Assembly (NCBI GenBank): GCA_030345135.1
Contig: CP128386.1
Location: 4,222,667 to 4,286,666 of the forward strand
Reading direction: 5' to 3'
Origin: Chitinophagaceae bacterium DXS
Lineage (GTDB): Bacteria > Bacteroidota > Bacteroidia > Chitinophagales > Chitinophagaceae
Length of the DNA stretch: 64,000 bases
Below, in pieces: positions 44,533 to 53,156 of the stretch; position 1 is the stretch's first letter, and each line of letters starts with the position of its first letter. The notes beneath the pieces were generated by a model. That model made no database searches. It saw nothing but the letters and a program-made list of their open reading frames with translations, and was not told the origin of the DNA. Both the position numbers and the translations under genes were made by a program.

Positions 44533-47013
44533 CTATTGCTTTTTTTCGTCACCCGCACTTTCATTGTCATTGCCAGCAGATCTGGCCTTTATCTTTTTTG
44601 AAAACGTGAGCTTGAATTTCATTTTGCCATCATCGCCACTAACGGCCCGCACAAAAATGCTTGGCCCTACTTTAGAATGTACGCCCACATTTTGCGGACG
44701 TTTATCATCTTTCTTTCCAAGATTGCTTAATGGCAGTTGTATAAGTATATTGGAGTTTCCGTTCAATCCATAAATTCCTTCAACAAACATGCTTAGCACA
44801 TTCGACTGAATTTCCATCCGGTTGATATGGATTTTATCGTGATCAATATCCAGCCTGTTTTTTAATTCCGCAAATTTTACATTGCTCAGATCGCGATTTC
44901 GCAGAATAAAATTTTTTATGTTCTCCAATGGTTTATAATTTACCAATGCTCCATTTTTTAAAGAGAAATCTACTGCGCCTGTGATCGAGTTCGCTACAAC
45001 TGAACCAGAGCTGCTAATTCCAAGAGCAATATCTGCGTCTGCAGTAAAGTTTCCTCTTAAATTGCGGCTGGTAATTCCGTTTTGTCCAAATTCGTTAAAC
45101 TCGTAAAATAACTTTTGAACGTTCACATTTTTTACGGCAACTGCAATTTTTGCATCATGCCTCGCAGCTCCGGGTTGTTGCACAGATCCTTTCGCTGTCA
45201 GGCTGCCACCCGCTGTATTAAGAGATATATTGTTGATGAGCCAATCATCTTTTCGAAACAGAATATTGCTGTTGAATGCGGTTGCATCAAATTGATCAAA
45301 AACAATGTGGCCAGCCTTCATATTTAATGAGAGTGTTCCGTTTTCAAGAATTTCATCTGCGTTCAAAAGAGTTTTCGCAAGCTTCGGTCCTTTTTTCTTT
45401 CTGGCAGATGAGGCGGTTTTGTTGCGCGAAAAGACTGATTTGAAATCACCGAGATCAATAAATGGTGCAGTTACATTGCAAACAATCATTGCCTTTGCAG
45501 GGTCGGACTGCATATAAGCTCCCGCATTTTTTCCCTGGACCTGTACCTCAAAATGGCTTTTATTAAGGTCACACTTGAAGTTATTTATGCTTATATCGTT
45601 TTCGTTAAAGATAATATCACCGTTACAATTGGTGAATGTAAGCGTCTTAGGTTCATACTGTATTATACCGTCTTTTACATGAATTGCGCCACTCAGCTTT
45701 TGCAGCAGCGCAACATTTGCCGTAAGGGGGCCGTTGTATTGCAGCGTCATTACCGCTATGCCTTCAATAAAGCGTATTGTCTGCAAATTGAATTTATTGT
45801 CCAGCGCCGGGAAGTCGGTAGTGGATTGCAGCTTCACGTCAAGCGTGGGATTGGCCAGGTCAGTTATCATGATGTTTGAACCTGCCACCTGTATTCCTTC
45901 CCAGTTACCAACAAAATTATCAAACACTACCATGGAGTTGGGGTCAGTTCTCGGAACGCCTTTCACGCGTTCATTAAAATAACTGCCTTTAAAACTGCAT
46001 TTATCAAATGTTGCAATGGGCGTCTGTAAAATATTGTCTTCTGTGGTCCACTCAACTCTTACAAAAGGAATTGATTTATACATTAACGGACCTTCAATTT
46101 CCGCAGTTACATTAATGGGTTCGGACAGCTGATAGAGACTCAGCTTTCTTTGAATCTTTTCTGTAAGTATGGATAATGCCTGCTTGTAGACCAATTTTCT
46201 TGTGTCTACTTTAAGGCTAAACTTACCACTATCCGAGAAGTTAAAATTACCACCCATTGTATATAGCTGCTTATTGATGGAAGCCTTGGCATTTGAGAAC
46301 TGCAGGCTTTTTTGCGGCAGATTGAATTTTATATTGAATGTTCCCTCTACTTCCTGATTTTGTAAATAAATGCCTTGTGCAAGGTTAAATCCTAAACCGT
46401 TTACAAGACATTTTTCTTTAAGCCTGATGTTTAAAACGGTGTCAACCTTTTTTATGCGTGCATCCATGTCCTTAATCAGGATATCATATTTCTTTTCCTT
46501 TTGTGCGTGGTCTATCACAACATGGAAGTTTTGCAGCTCTACATTATCAATAAATACTTTTTGTGATTTTTTGCCTGGTCTTTCAATTTCCCTTTGCTTG
46601 GGCTTCAGCAGGTAATTATTGGAATATCCTGAAGAGTCTGTAAAAAGATGAAAGCTTCCATTTGCAACTTTGAGATCACGCACATCGAGGTTTCGCTGGA
46701 TTAACTGAACAATATTGAAGGTTGTGGACACTGTTTTGGCAACAAACAATGGTTCATGCCGCAGTGTATCTTTATAAGAAACATCAATAAGCCGGATCTC
46801 AATTTTAGGAAAATAACGCCACATGTTTATTTCAATATCGTTTATGTGCGCGTCGCCTGGCAGCAGTTGATGAACCGCATTGTTCACCTTCGAAAGTATG
46901 AGCCCTTTTTTATTGTTGGCCAAAATGCTAAGTACAATAAGGATAAGAACATATAATGCGATAATACTTAACAGTATCATCCCTGTTCGCTTTATGATCT
47001 TTCCTTTAACCAA
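44533..47013 (-). CDS. AsmA-like family protein
   Basis: 826 residues with a single N-terminal membrane anchor (about 10-31) and a long periplasmic beta-rich body. The start (DAHINDIEINMWRYFPKIEIRLIDVSYKD) and the C-terminal region (ISNSITGAVDFSLKNGALVNYKPLENIK, then IDHDKIHINRMEIQSN) fit the AsmA family. AsmA-like proteins are thought to form long grooves moving phospholipids between membranes or to affect outer-membrane assembly. The tail is rich in charged residues (SAGNDNESAGDEKKQ). Confidence 0.82.
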   Translation of the reverse strand: MVKGKIIKRTGMILLSIIALYVLILIVLSILANNKKGLILSKVNNAVHQLLPGDAHINDIEINMWRYFPKIEIRLIDVSYKDTLRHEPLFVAKTVSTTFNIVQLIQRNLDVRDLKVANGSFHLFTDSSGYSNNYLLKPKQREIERPGKKSQKVFIDNVELQNFHVVIDHAQKEKKYDILIKDMDARIKKVDTVLNIRLKEKCLVNGLGFNLAQGIYLQNQEVEGTFNIKFNLPQKSLQFSNAKASINKQLYTMGGNFNFSDSGKFSLKVDTRKLVYKQALSILTEKIQRKLSLYQLSEPINVTAEIEGPLMYKSIPFVRVEWTTEDNILQTPIATFDKCSFKGSYFNERVKGVPRTDPNSMVVFDNFVGNWEGIQVAGSNIMITDLANPTLDVKLQSTTDFPALDNKFNLQTIRFIEGIAVMTLQYNGPLTANVALLQKLSGAIHVKDGIIQYEPKTLTFTNCNGDIIFNENDISINNFKCDLNKSHFEVQVQGKNAGAYMQSDPAKAMIVCNVTAPFIDLGDFKSVFSRNKTASSARKKKGPKLAKTLLNADEILENGTLSLNMKAGHIVFDQFDATAFNSNILFRKDDWLINNISLNTAGGSLTAKGSVQQPGAARHDAKIAVAVKNVNVQKLFYEFNEFGQNGITSRNLRGNFTADADIALGISSSGSVVANSITGAVDFSLKNGALVNYKPLENIKNFILRNRDLSNVKFAELKNRLDIDHDKIHINRMEIQSNVLSMFVEGIYGLNGNSNILIQLPLSNLGKKDDKRPQNVGVHSKVGPSIFVRAVSGDDGKMKFKLTFSKKIKARSAGNDNESAGDEKKQ

Positions 47014-47327
47014 CGCTCTTTTATTAAGTAATAACGCTCAACAAATCATTTTGTTACCAGATATAAACACGCCGTTTCCCCGAAAACGCTTTGCTTAAGT
47101 ACGATTTACGAAGTACGAAGTACCTAATCTTAAGCAGACTCATTTTTTTGCCAATATCTTAAGTAAACGTTATTGCCAGATATATTACCATTAGCATGCC
47201 AGCCCGCAAAATGCACTTTGCTAATCTTTGTATACCAGGCATCTCCGTAGGAGAAACATGAACATTCTTTTCTCGGCATTGGCAGTTCAAAAGGCCCAAT
47301 AACCGATTTCTGCTGGTTTCATTAATG
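47014..47327. other. Spacer upstream of the AsmA-like gene
   Basis: No gene is seen in 314 bases. One AAGTACGATTTACGAAGTAC word array lies at 47096-47125, close to the AsmA start. There is no matching array at the esterase stop codon, unlike most other spacers in the window. Confidence 0.6.
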
Positions 47328-48137
47328 CTAAGTAAATTTTTCCTTGATAATATATGGCAGCATCATTCGCCAGGTTGGCCAGTCGTGGTGTATATCGTGG
47401 CCCCATAATTCAAAGTCATGCCAGATGCCTTTGTTCCACAACATATCAGAAAACTGTTGATTTTTTTCCGGTGCCTCATGATTGCCGCTACCTGTGTAAA
47501 TATGGATATGATGGCTTGCGCGAATATTTTTGAGATACCATTCATCTGTAAGGTTTGGAATGTAGTGGGCAGGTGAGTTAAAATATACCTGCTCGTCCCA
47601 ATAGCCATGTGTATACTCAGTAAGGTCGTACACACCGCTCATTCCAATTGCGCCGTTAATCAGGTCGGGCTTCTTAAAGAAGAGATTTACCGCATGAAAA
47701 GCACCCAGGGAAGCACCGCAGGTATATACAAATGTTTCTTCACTTGAAGTGTTGCGGATATACGGGATAACTTCGTTAAGCACATACTCGTTAAACTGGT
47801 TATGGCGGATGGCTTTATGAGCTCCTTCCTTTTGCCCGTTCAACCAGCTTTCATCGTTAACGCTGTTGATGCTGTAAACTTTCAATACACCGGCATCAAT
47901 AAATGGCTTTAACGTTTGCAATAATTCAAAGCGCTCATATTCGAGAAAATCGGCGTTGGCTGTGGGAATCATCAACAATGCATATCCGTAATAACCGTAT
48001 ACAGCCACAGGCATTTCTTTTTGTAATGCGGGGCTAAACCATGAAACAACGTTCTTCTCCATGTAAAATCTTTTAACCTTTTCAAAAAATCTATCCGGTG
48101 CGTTCAACGGAGGCAGCATTGGTAATTGCGTTGCCAC
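47328..48137 (-). CDS. Esterase family protein (alpha/beta-hydrolase fold)
   Basis: 269 residues with no signal peptide. The nucleophile elbow is CGASLGAFHAVN near 143-154 (Ser in GxSxG). A downstream Asp/His pair can be proposed from GSGNHEAPEK and WGHDIHHDWPTW near the end. It matches the putative-esterase type related to esterase D and mycolyltransferases. The substrate is unknown. It lies 31 bases after the ParA-like gene on the same strand. Confidence 0.85.
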   Translation of the reverse strand: MATQLPMLPPLNAPDRFFEKVKRFYMEKNVVSWFSPALQKEMPVAVYGYYGYALLMIPTANADFLEYERFELLQTLKPFIDAGVLKVYSINSVNDESWLNGQKEGAHKAIRHNQFNEYVLNEVIPYIRNTSSEETFVYTCGASLGAFHAVNLFFKKPDLINGAIGMSGVYDLTEYTHGYWDEQVYFNSPAHYIPNLTDEWYLKNIRASHHIHIYTGSGNHEAPEKNQQFSDMLWNKGIWHDFELWGHDIHHDWPTWRMMLPYIIKEKFT

Positions 48138-48168
48138 ATATTACAGTAAGGAAGGTAAGGATTTTTAT

Positions 48169-48906
48169 TTACAGGCAGGTCTTCTTTATCTCGTTCCAGA
48201 GATCTCTATAACACTGGGCTGCATAGCTGCTGTTAGCATATTCAAAAAGGGGTTGCTGATTGCTGCCCATTTTTTCAACATCACTTAAGTAAGGTATATA
48301 GTTTTTAAAAAACAACTTGTCTTTATAAAATTTCTCCATGGTTTCATGATGAAGATTTTTACGGTGATCTACCATGCTGAAGAAACATTTGAGTTTATCT
48401 TCCTGAAGCTCGTGTTCTTTAAAATAACCGGCAACTGTTTCAAAAGAGCGGATGGAAAGTGTAGTTGGAATGTTTGGCATAAGGATCCAGTCAGCCGCGT
48501 TAAAAACATTATCGTGCAGAAGTGATATGCCGGGCGGACAATCCAGGAACACTACATCAAATTGTTTTAAGCCGGCAAGCAAATTTTTCACCTTTTTCTT
48601 ACTCTGTTTCATTTCATCCAACTGAACATCTGCATTGCGCGCAGAAATATCTGACGGAAGGATCCATAGCTTTTCAAATAATGAATCCTGGATGGCTTCC
48701 TGCATCTCAACCTCACCGGATAACAGTTTGCGTGTCTCATTTTTTACTGTTGGCTCTACATGCAGGTAAAAAGAAGACGAGCCTTGCGGATCCAAATCCC
48801 ACACCAACGTTTTTAATCCATCTGCCGCGGCAAGATATGCCAGGTTAATTGTTGCGGCAGTTTTTCCAACACCGCCTTTTAAGTTGTATAGTGCTAGTGT
48901 TACCAT
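48169..48906 (-). CDS. ParA-family ATPase, without a ParB partner
   Basis: 245 residues. The deviant Walker A is KGGVGKTAA (Lys10-Thr16), the Walker A' region is VWDLDPQGSSSFYL, and Walker B is VVFLDCPPG near 123-131. These mark a ParA/MinD-type ATPase. No parB, replication gene or parS site is adjacent, so it is probably an orphan positioning ATPase rather than a plasmid or chromosome partition gene. The next gene on the strand is the esterase. Confidence 0.88.
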   Translation of the reverse strand: MVTLALYNLKGGVGKTAATINLAYLAAADGLKTLVWDLDPQGSSSFYLHVEPTVKNETRKLLSGEVEMQEAIQDSLFEKLWILPSDISARNADVQLDEMKQSKKKVKNLLAGLKQFDVVFLDCPPGISLLHDNVFNAADWILMPNIPTTLSIRSFETVAGYFKEHELQEDKLKCFFSMVDHRKNLHHETMEKFYKDKLFFKNYIPYLSDVEKMGSNQQPLFEYANSSYAAQCYRDLWNEIKKTCL

Positions 48907-49393
48907 GTCTTAAATATACAAAATTTGATTAATTGATAGCCTGAGACGTAATTGAAAGTCGACAATTGACAATTGAAAATGTGGGGCACACAATGACGGA
49001 TTTAGAACAGTAACAGGATTTCCTGAAGGAAATTAAACTCAATAGAAACGGATGAATTCAGCGCATCGTAACCTTTTAGGGCTTTAGCCAATGCAAGGGT
49101 TAATGTCCTACGGACAAAAGGAGCGCAAATCATTAGACTATCTATTGAGCTTTAAGCCCTACGGGCTATCGATGACAGGCGTGCCGTCATTACGTTTTTG
49201 ATTATGTCAAACGAAATTCTTCATTCGAGCCAACGATCACCCTGCAGCATACAACATTTTGTCAAAACTTTTAATTGTCGTCCTAATACATCCTAAGAAA
49301 ACAGAATGTATATGTTTATTAGAATACCCACGCGGTCAGGCATAGCTAATAGCTGATAGCTCACAGCTGATTGCTGATAGCTATCTTTGCCCT
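48907..49393. repeat. Divergent ParA/LysR spacer holding copy 1 of a structured repeat element
   Basis: Near the ParA start are GACAATTGACAATTG words (48961-48978). Copy 1 of the 149-bp structured element occupies 49018-49167. Near the LysR start are AGCTGATAGCTCACAGCTGA words (49345-49381). A TATCTTTG box (49382-49389) lies four bases before the LysR ATG. No gene is seen. Confidence 0.75.
49018..49167. repeat. Structured repeat element, copy 1
   Basis: Hairpin ATTTCC-TGAA-GGAAAT, then CTCAATAGA (49038-49046) pairing with TCTATTGAG (49141-49149). Inside are GTCC-TAC-GGAC (49105-49115) and TTAGGGCTTTA; the element closes with AGCCC-TAC-GGGCT (49155-49167). The second copy at 58499-58646 has the same arm spacing. 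Confidence 0.85.
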
Positions 49394-50290
49394 ATGGATG
49401 CAGATTTCAGGCTGAAAGTTTTTTATGCGGCCGCATGTAAACTGAACTTTACAAAAGCCGCCAACGATTTGTTTATAACGCAACCTGCAGTTACGAAAAA
49501 TATAAAGGAACTGGAACAACAAACAGGTGTTACCTTATTTGAACGTAACGGAGGCAGGCTTATGCTGACCGAAGCCGGAGAAATATTGAAGGAACACGCC
49601 AAAAAGATCCTTGATCAGTATAACCAGGCCGATTATGCATTGAGCTTATTAAACGGAAAAGAATCCGGCATGCTTAAACTCGGTGCCAGCACAACGGTTT
49701 CGCAATATGTAATACCGACCATACTGGCGCTGTTTCATGCCAAACATCCAGGCATTCAACTGCAACTGGTTAATGGAAATACGGAGCAAATAGAAAGAGG
49801 TCTGTTGGATAAAGAAATTGATCTTGCCATTACGGAGGGCAGTGCCAGCAAGAACTCAATTAAATACATTCCTTTTCTAAAAGATGAAATTGTTTTAGTA
49901 ACTGCAACAGCAAACAATCGCATTCAGCAAATTGAAGACTACAATGAATTGAAAAAACTACCATTGGTAATGCGTGAAAACGGATCCGGCACTTTGGCGA
50001 TAATTGAACAAAGCCTGAAGGAAAAAGCCATCCATCTACCGGAACTTGACATAAGATTGCAGCTTGGCAGTTCAGAAAGTATCAAAGAATTTTTGTTGCA
50101 TAGTAATTATTACGCTTTTTTGTCCGTTCATGCTATTACACGATATTTACAGGATGGTTCGCTAACGATTATTGAGATTGCGGACATGGATATACATCGC
50201 AAGTTTTACTTTGCACACATGTATGGAACATTAAGCGCCTTGCCTAATCTGTTTATGAAATTTGCCTTTCAACAACAATCACATACATAA
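49394..50290 (+). CDS. LysR family transcriptional regulator
   Basis: 298 residues. The N-terminal winged HTH is standard (FTKAANDLFITQPAVTKNIKELEQQTGVTLFERN, about 18-50), with the two-lobed effector domain after residue 90 (GASTTVSQYVIPTILALF). The type resembles CysB/CbbR/YeiE-like regulators. It is read in the same direction as the TsdA-like gene, which starts 80 bases later, so the likely target is that sulfur-related set. The -7 box TATCTTTG is at 49382-49389. Confidence 0.92.
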   Translation: MDADFRLKVFYAAACKLNFTKAANDLFITQPAVTKNIKELEQQTGVTLFERNGGRLMLTEAGEILKEHAKKILDQYNQADYALSLLNGKESGMLKLGASTTVSQYVIPTILALFHAKHPGIQLQLVNGNTEQIERGLLDKEIDLAITEGSASKNSIKYIPFLKDEIVLVTATANNRIQQIEDYNELKKLPLVMRENGSGTLAIIEQSLKEKAIHLPELDIRLQLGSSESIKEFLLHSNYYAFLSVHAITRYLQDGSLTIIEIADMDIHRKFYFAHMYGTLSALPNLFMKFAFQQQSHT

Positions 50291-50344
50291 CTTTTGGTTA
50301 TATACCATTACATATTGCCATTTCCCACGGATAAGCATACGCGA

Positions 50345-50352
50345 TACTTTTG
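50345..50352 (+). promoter_or_regulatory. -7-like box before the TsdA-like gene
   Basis: TACTTTTG matches TAnnTTTG and lies 18 bases before the ATG at 50371. It rules against using the TTG at 50350 as the start. No TTG lies 17-23 bases upstream, so this promoter may need an activator, such as the LysR protein. Confidence 0.4.
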
Positions 50353-50370
50353 AATCTCAAAATAGCACGG

Positions 50371-51411
50371 ATGAAAAACACAGATGACATGAAAACTAAT
50401 ATGGGGTTTGGTAACATTTTTAAAACTATTACAACAACTGCATTTGCTGCTTTACTTGTTATAGCTTCTACAATTTCAGGTTGTTTGAATAGTGAAAAAA
50501 AATCCAGGACTGACGTAGTAGAAAGTCACACAACTAAAGATTCAATTGATCTTTTTGCCAGGGCAAATGAACTGGTTGCGCATTTTCCACAGGACGAACA
50601 AGGCCGACTGATACAATACGGCTATAATCTTATAACAGAAACGCAGAAATATCTCGGACCAGAAATTAAGGATAAGAGCAAAGTGAGGACTGGTAATAAT
50701 ATGGCTTGCAAAAACTGTCACCTTGGTTCTGGGACAAAAGCATTTGCTGCTCCTTATATTGGATTAACGAAAGTCTTCCCTACATACATCGGTCGCGAAA
50801 ACAAGATCGAAAGCCTTGAAGATCGCATCAATGGGTGTTTTGAAAGAAGTATGAATGGCAACGCCCTGGACAGCGCTTCCCGCGAAATGAAGGCCATTGT
50901 TGCTTACATCACTTATTTAAGCAATGACGTCGGCCAAAATGGCCGTATTAACGGACAGGGCTTTGTGAAGCTGAAAGTTCCGGCCCGCGCAGCGGATCTG
51001 GAAAAAGGAAAGATTGTGTTCACCAATAATTGTGTTGTGTGTCATGGTGCCAATGGTGAAGGAAAAAGAAAAGGTATGCCCGGTGATGGAGAAGGATATT
51101 TATATCCGCCGCTATGGGGACATGACTCTTATAATGACGGTGCCGGTATGAGTCGCTTGTTGACGGCTGCAAAATTTATCAAGGCCAACATGCCGTTCGG
51201 AGTATCTCATGATAAACCGTTGCTGACAGATGAACAGGCGTATGACGTTGCTGCTTACATCAACTCCTTTAAAAGGCCGGCAAAGGCACATAAAGAAAAA
51301 GACTATCCTGATTTGAGTAAGAAACCACAGGATTGCCCATATCCGCCGTACAATGATACTTTATCATTAGCTCAGCACAAATTCGGACCGTTTAAAGTAA
51401 TGGACAAGTGA
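50371..51411 (+). CDS. tsdA: Diheme cytochrome c lipoprotein, thiosulfate dehydrogenase (TsdA)-like
   Basis: 346 residues from the ATG at 50371. The lipobox is TISGC (Cys38), so it should be lipid-anchored. Two heme sites are CKNCH (Cys113-His117) and CVVCH (Cys221-His225). NGCFERSMNG supplies Cys156, the position of the unusual heme-ligating Cys in TsdA enzymes, and Met274 in KANMPFG may ligate heme 2. TsdA joins two thiosulfates to tetrathionate, or in some species does the reverse. Its neighbours are a LysR regulator, an exported DsrE-like protein and a binding protein. The gene symbol is by similarity only. The stop is followed by a conserved CCTGCCCGAC module. Confidence 0.82.
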   Translation: MKNTDDMKTNMGFGNIFKTITTTAFAALLVIASTISGCLNSEKKSRTDVVESHTTKDSIDLFARANELVAHFPQDEQGRLIQYGYNLITETQKYLGPEIKDKSKVRTGNNMACKNCHLGSGTKAFAAPYIGLTKVFPTYIGRENKIESLEDRINGCFERSMNGNALDSASREMKAIVAYITYLSNDVGQNGRINGQGFVKLKVPARAADLEKGKIVFTNNCVVCHGANGEGKRKGMPGDGEGYLYPPLWGHDSYNDGAGMSRLLTAAKFIKANMPFGVSHDKPLLTDEQAYDVAAYINSFKRPAKAHKEKDYPDLSKKPQDCPYPPYNDTLSLAQHKFGPFKVMDK

Positions 51412-51618
51412 TAATTCCTGCCCGACTGAAAGTCATTCAGGCGGGGACAATTGAAAATGATTACCATCGGCACATCTCTGTGAAACTCAGTGCCTCCTCT
51501 GTGATCTCTGTATAACCATAACTTATTCTTATTAACTAAAAACACAGTCGAATGACAGTAACATCGCGTGTCTTCTATGAAAACAGCGCATAATATTTTA
51601 CTCTCTAAATACTGACAC
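51412..51618. repeat. Stop-adjacent CCTGCCCGAC hairpin module and repeat words
   Basis: AATTCCTGCCCGACTGAA begins four bases after the tsdA stop and folds with TTCAGGCGGGG into a stem (CCCG.CTGAA / TTCAG.CGGG). GACAATTGAAAATG follows at 51447. The same module follows the GNAT gene stop at 58719-58764. Further on come CTCTGTGAAACTCAGTGCCT words. Confidence 0.75.
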
Positions 51619-52083
51619 ATGAAAAAAATCAAACTCATCACCTGCCTCGTTTTACTGCTGGCTGCAGTTCACCTGCAGGCACAAGACAATGCCCTGGAGA
51701 AAAACAGCCATTACACCGGCGCATCTGCAACAAAAAAGCAGTATAAAGCCATTTACCAGTTAGATCAAAATGATCCGCATATTATTGAAAAGACCTTTCG
51801 CAATATCAACAACGCATTATCCGACCCGCGTCTAACAGGAAAGTTGCAGGTTGAACTCGTTGCATTTTCCGGCGGGACCAACGCCTATCTTAAAAACAGT
51901 AATTACGGGGAAGATCTCAAAAAGCTCGTCGAAAAAGGCGTCATTGTTGCGCAATGCAATAACACATTACAGGAAAGAAACATTAGCCGCGATTCTTTGT
52001 ATAATTTTATAGCCATTGTTCCAAGTGGCAATGGTGAGCTGATCATACGGGAACAGGAAGGCTGGACCATTATTAAACCATAA
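51619..52083 (+). CDS. Exported DsrE family protein
   Basis: 154 residues with a signal peptide (MKKIKLITCLVLLLAAVHLQ ending at AQ). The mature part has the DsrE/DsrF-like fold pattern: KAIYQLDQNDPHIIEKTFRNI, VELVAFSGGTNAYLK, LVEKGVIVAQCNNTLQERNI (one Cys, about 119) and FIAIVPSGNGELIIREQEGW. Cytoplasmic DsrE relatives carry persulfide sulfur on this Cys region. Periplasmic versions are uncharacterised, and here the context suggests sulfur carriage. Its stop codon abuts the ATG of the next gene. Confidence 0.82.
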   Translation: MKKIKLITCLVLLLAAVHLQAQDNALEKNSHYTGASATKKQYKAIYQLDQNDPHIIEKTFRNINNALSDPRLTGKLQVELVAFSGGTNAYLKNSNYGEDLKKLVEKGVIVAQCNNTLQERNISRDSLYNFIAIVPSGNGELIIREQEGWTIIKP

Positions 52084-53025
52084 ATGAATGTCGTTATGAA
52101 AAGGAATGGAATTATTTTGCTATTTGCTTTACTTCTGGCAACATGCATAAACGCACAACAAAAAACTGATAAACACCGGTTTGATCCGCCCTGGAACACT
52201 CCTCTCAAGGGTGGCGTAAACTTTACAGTTCCGGGTATTGACAATGTCCCTGATCTGTTTGGAGACATCAACGATCCGCAGCTGGTAGTATTCTTTGCAG
52301 GCAACCAGTTTATGGTGTTGGATGAATTGCTTGAAGCCTTCAAAACAGCGTACCCGCAGTACACGCGCATCTTTGTGGAAACACTGCCTCCGGGCATTCT
52401 TGCCAAACAAATAAAAGAACAGTCACTCGTAATGGGCAATATGCGCATTACCCTTGCGCCTGATATTTTCAGTGATGGAAAAAACAAAATGGAGGACTAC
52501 GCAAAGCAAGGCTGGTTCGACACCATGCACATCTACGCAAAAAACAGGCTGACCATTATGACATATAAGGACAATCCTTTACAAATAAGGTCTTTCAAGG
52601 ATTTTGGCAAGAAAGATGTTCGCATCAGCATGCCCAATCCTGCGCATGAAAGTATAGGAAAGCGGATTGAACTTGCTTATGAACAAACCGGTGGGGCCGC
52701 ACTTCGAAAAACAATCATGGATGAAAAAGTGAACAACGGCACAACGATGCTTACTGCTATCCACCACCGCGAAACACCGCTGGCCATCTTAAACAAAACT
52801 GCAGACGCAGGACCTGTTTGGTATACAGAAGCATATTATCAGAAGATGATCAACCATCCGGTGGAGATCGTTGAGATACCCGAGAAAGAAAATATTTATA
52901 CAGAATATGTTGCCGGTGTGTTGAAAAATGCACCGCATAAGGACGCAGCCAATGCTTTTCTGCAATTTATTACAACGGGAAAGGGTAAGGAGATTTATAA
53001 GAAGTATGGATTTATAGTTGAATGA
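52084..53025 (+). CDS. Periplasmic substrate-binding protein (PBP type II, ModA-like)
   Basis: 313 residues; the ATG at 52084 directly follows the dsrE-like stop, and Met5 is an alternative. The signal peptide ends at CINAQ. The type II binding-protein fold is suggested by FFAGNQFMVLDELLEAFKTAYP, the second-lobe motif KKDVRISMPNPAHESIGKRI and the end AANAFLQFITTGKGKEIYKKYGF, as in molybdate- or sulfate-type binding proteins. No permease or ATPase gene is adjacent, so it may act as a sensor or binder rather than for import. Confidence 0.8.
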   Translation: MNVVMKRNGIILLFALLLATCINAQQKTDKHRFDPPWNTPLKGGVNFTVPGIDNVPDLFGDINDPQLVVFFAGNQFMVLDELLEAFKTAYPQYTRIFVETLPPGILAKQIKEQSLVMGNMRITLAPDIFSDGKNKMEDYAKQGWFDTMHIYAKNRLTIMTYKDNPLQIRSFKDFGKKDVRISMPNPAHESIGKRIELAYEQTGGAALRKTIMDEKVNNGTTMLTAIHHRETPLAILNKTADAGPVWYTEAYYQKMINHPVEIVEIPEKENIYTEYVAGVLKNAPHKDAANAFLQFITTGKGKEIYKKYGFIVE

Positions 53026-53044
53026 GATGAGCCAAGAATAAATT

Positions 53045-53067
53045 GTGGTTCGTGAGACACGAACCAC
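53045..53067. repeat. Perfect 10-bp hairpin, dispersed copy
   Basis: GTGGTTCGTG-AGA-CACGAACCAC. The arms are identical to the hairpin at 14272-14294 and the right flank (GGCGGC) also matches, inverted, at 14245-14250. It lies 20 bases past the binding-protein stop codon. Confidence 0.85.
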
Positions 53068-53076
53068 GGCGGCCAG

Positions 53077-53120
53077 GAAAAATGTGTCCTACACTTTTGA
53101 AGTGTAGGGCACGTTTTTTC
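53077..53120 (+). terminator. Terminator of the tsdA-dsrE-binding-protein operon
   Basis: A long imperfect stem (GTCCTACACTT / AAGTGTAGGGC core, A-run on the left and TTTTTTC on the right) is a good bidirectional intrinsic terminator. Its core matches the palindrome at 53861-53913. Confidence 0.75.
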
Positions 53121-53156
53121 CGCAACTTCATTCAGTACCCCACAAGTCTTATTTAA

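Noticed and set aside
48169-48906. ParA as evidence of a plasmid or integrated element
   Set aside because: There is no replication, mobilisation or integrase gene nearby, and the neighbours are ordinary chromosomal genes.
50350-50370. TTG start for the TsdA-like protein
   Set aside because: The TTG is inside a TAnnTTTG promoter box; the ATG at 50371 gives a good lipoprotein signal.
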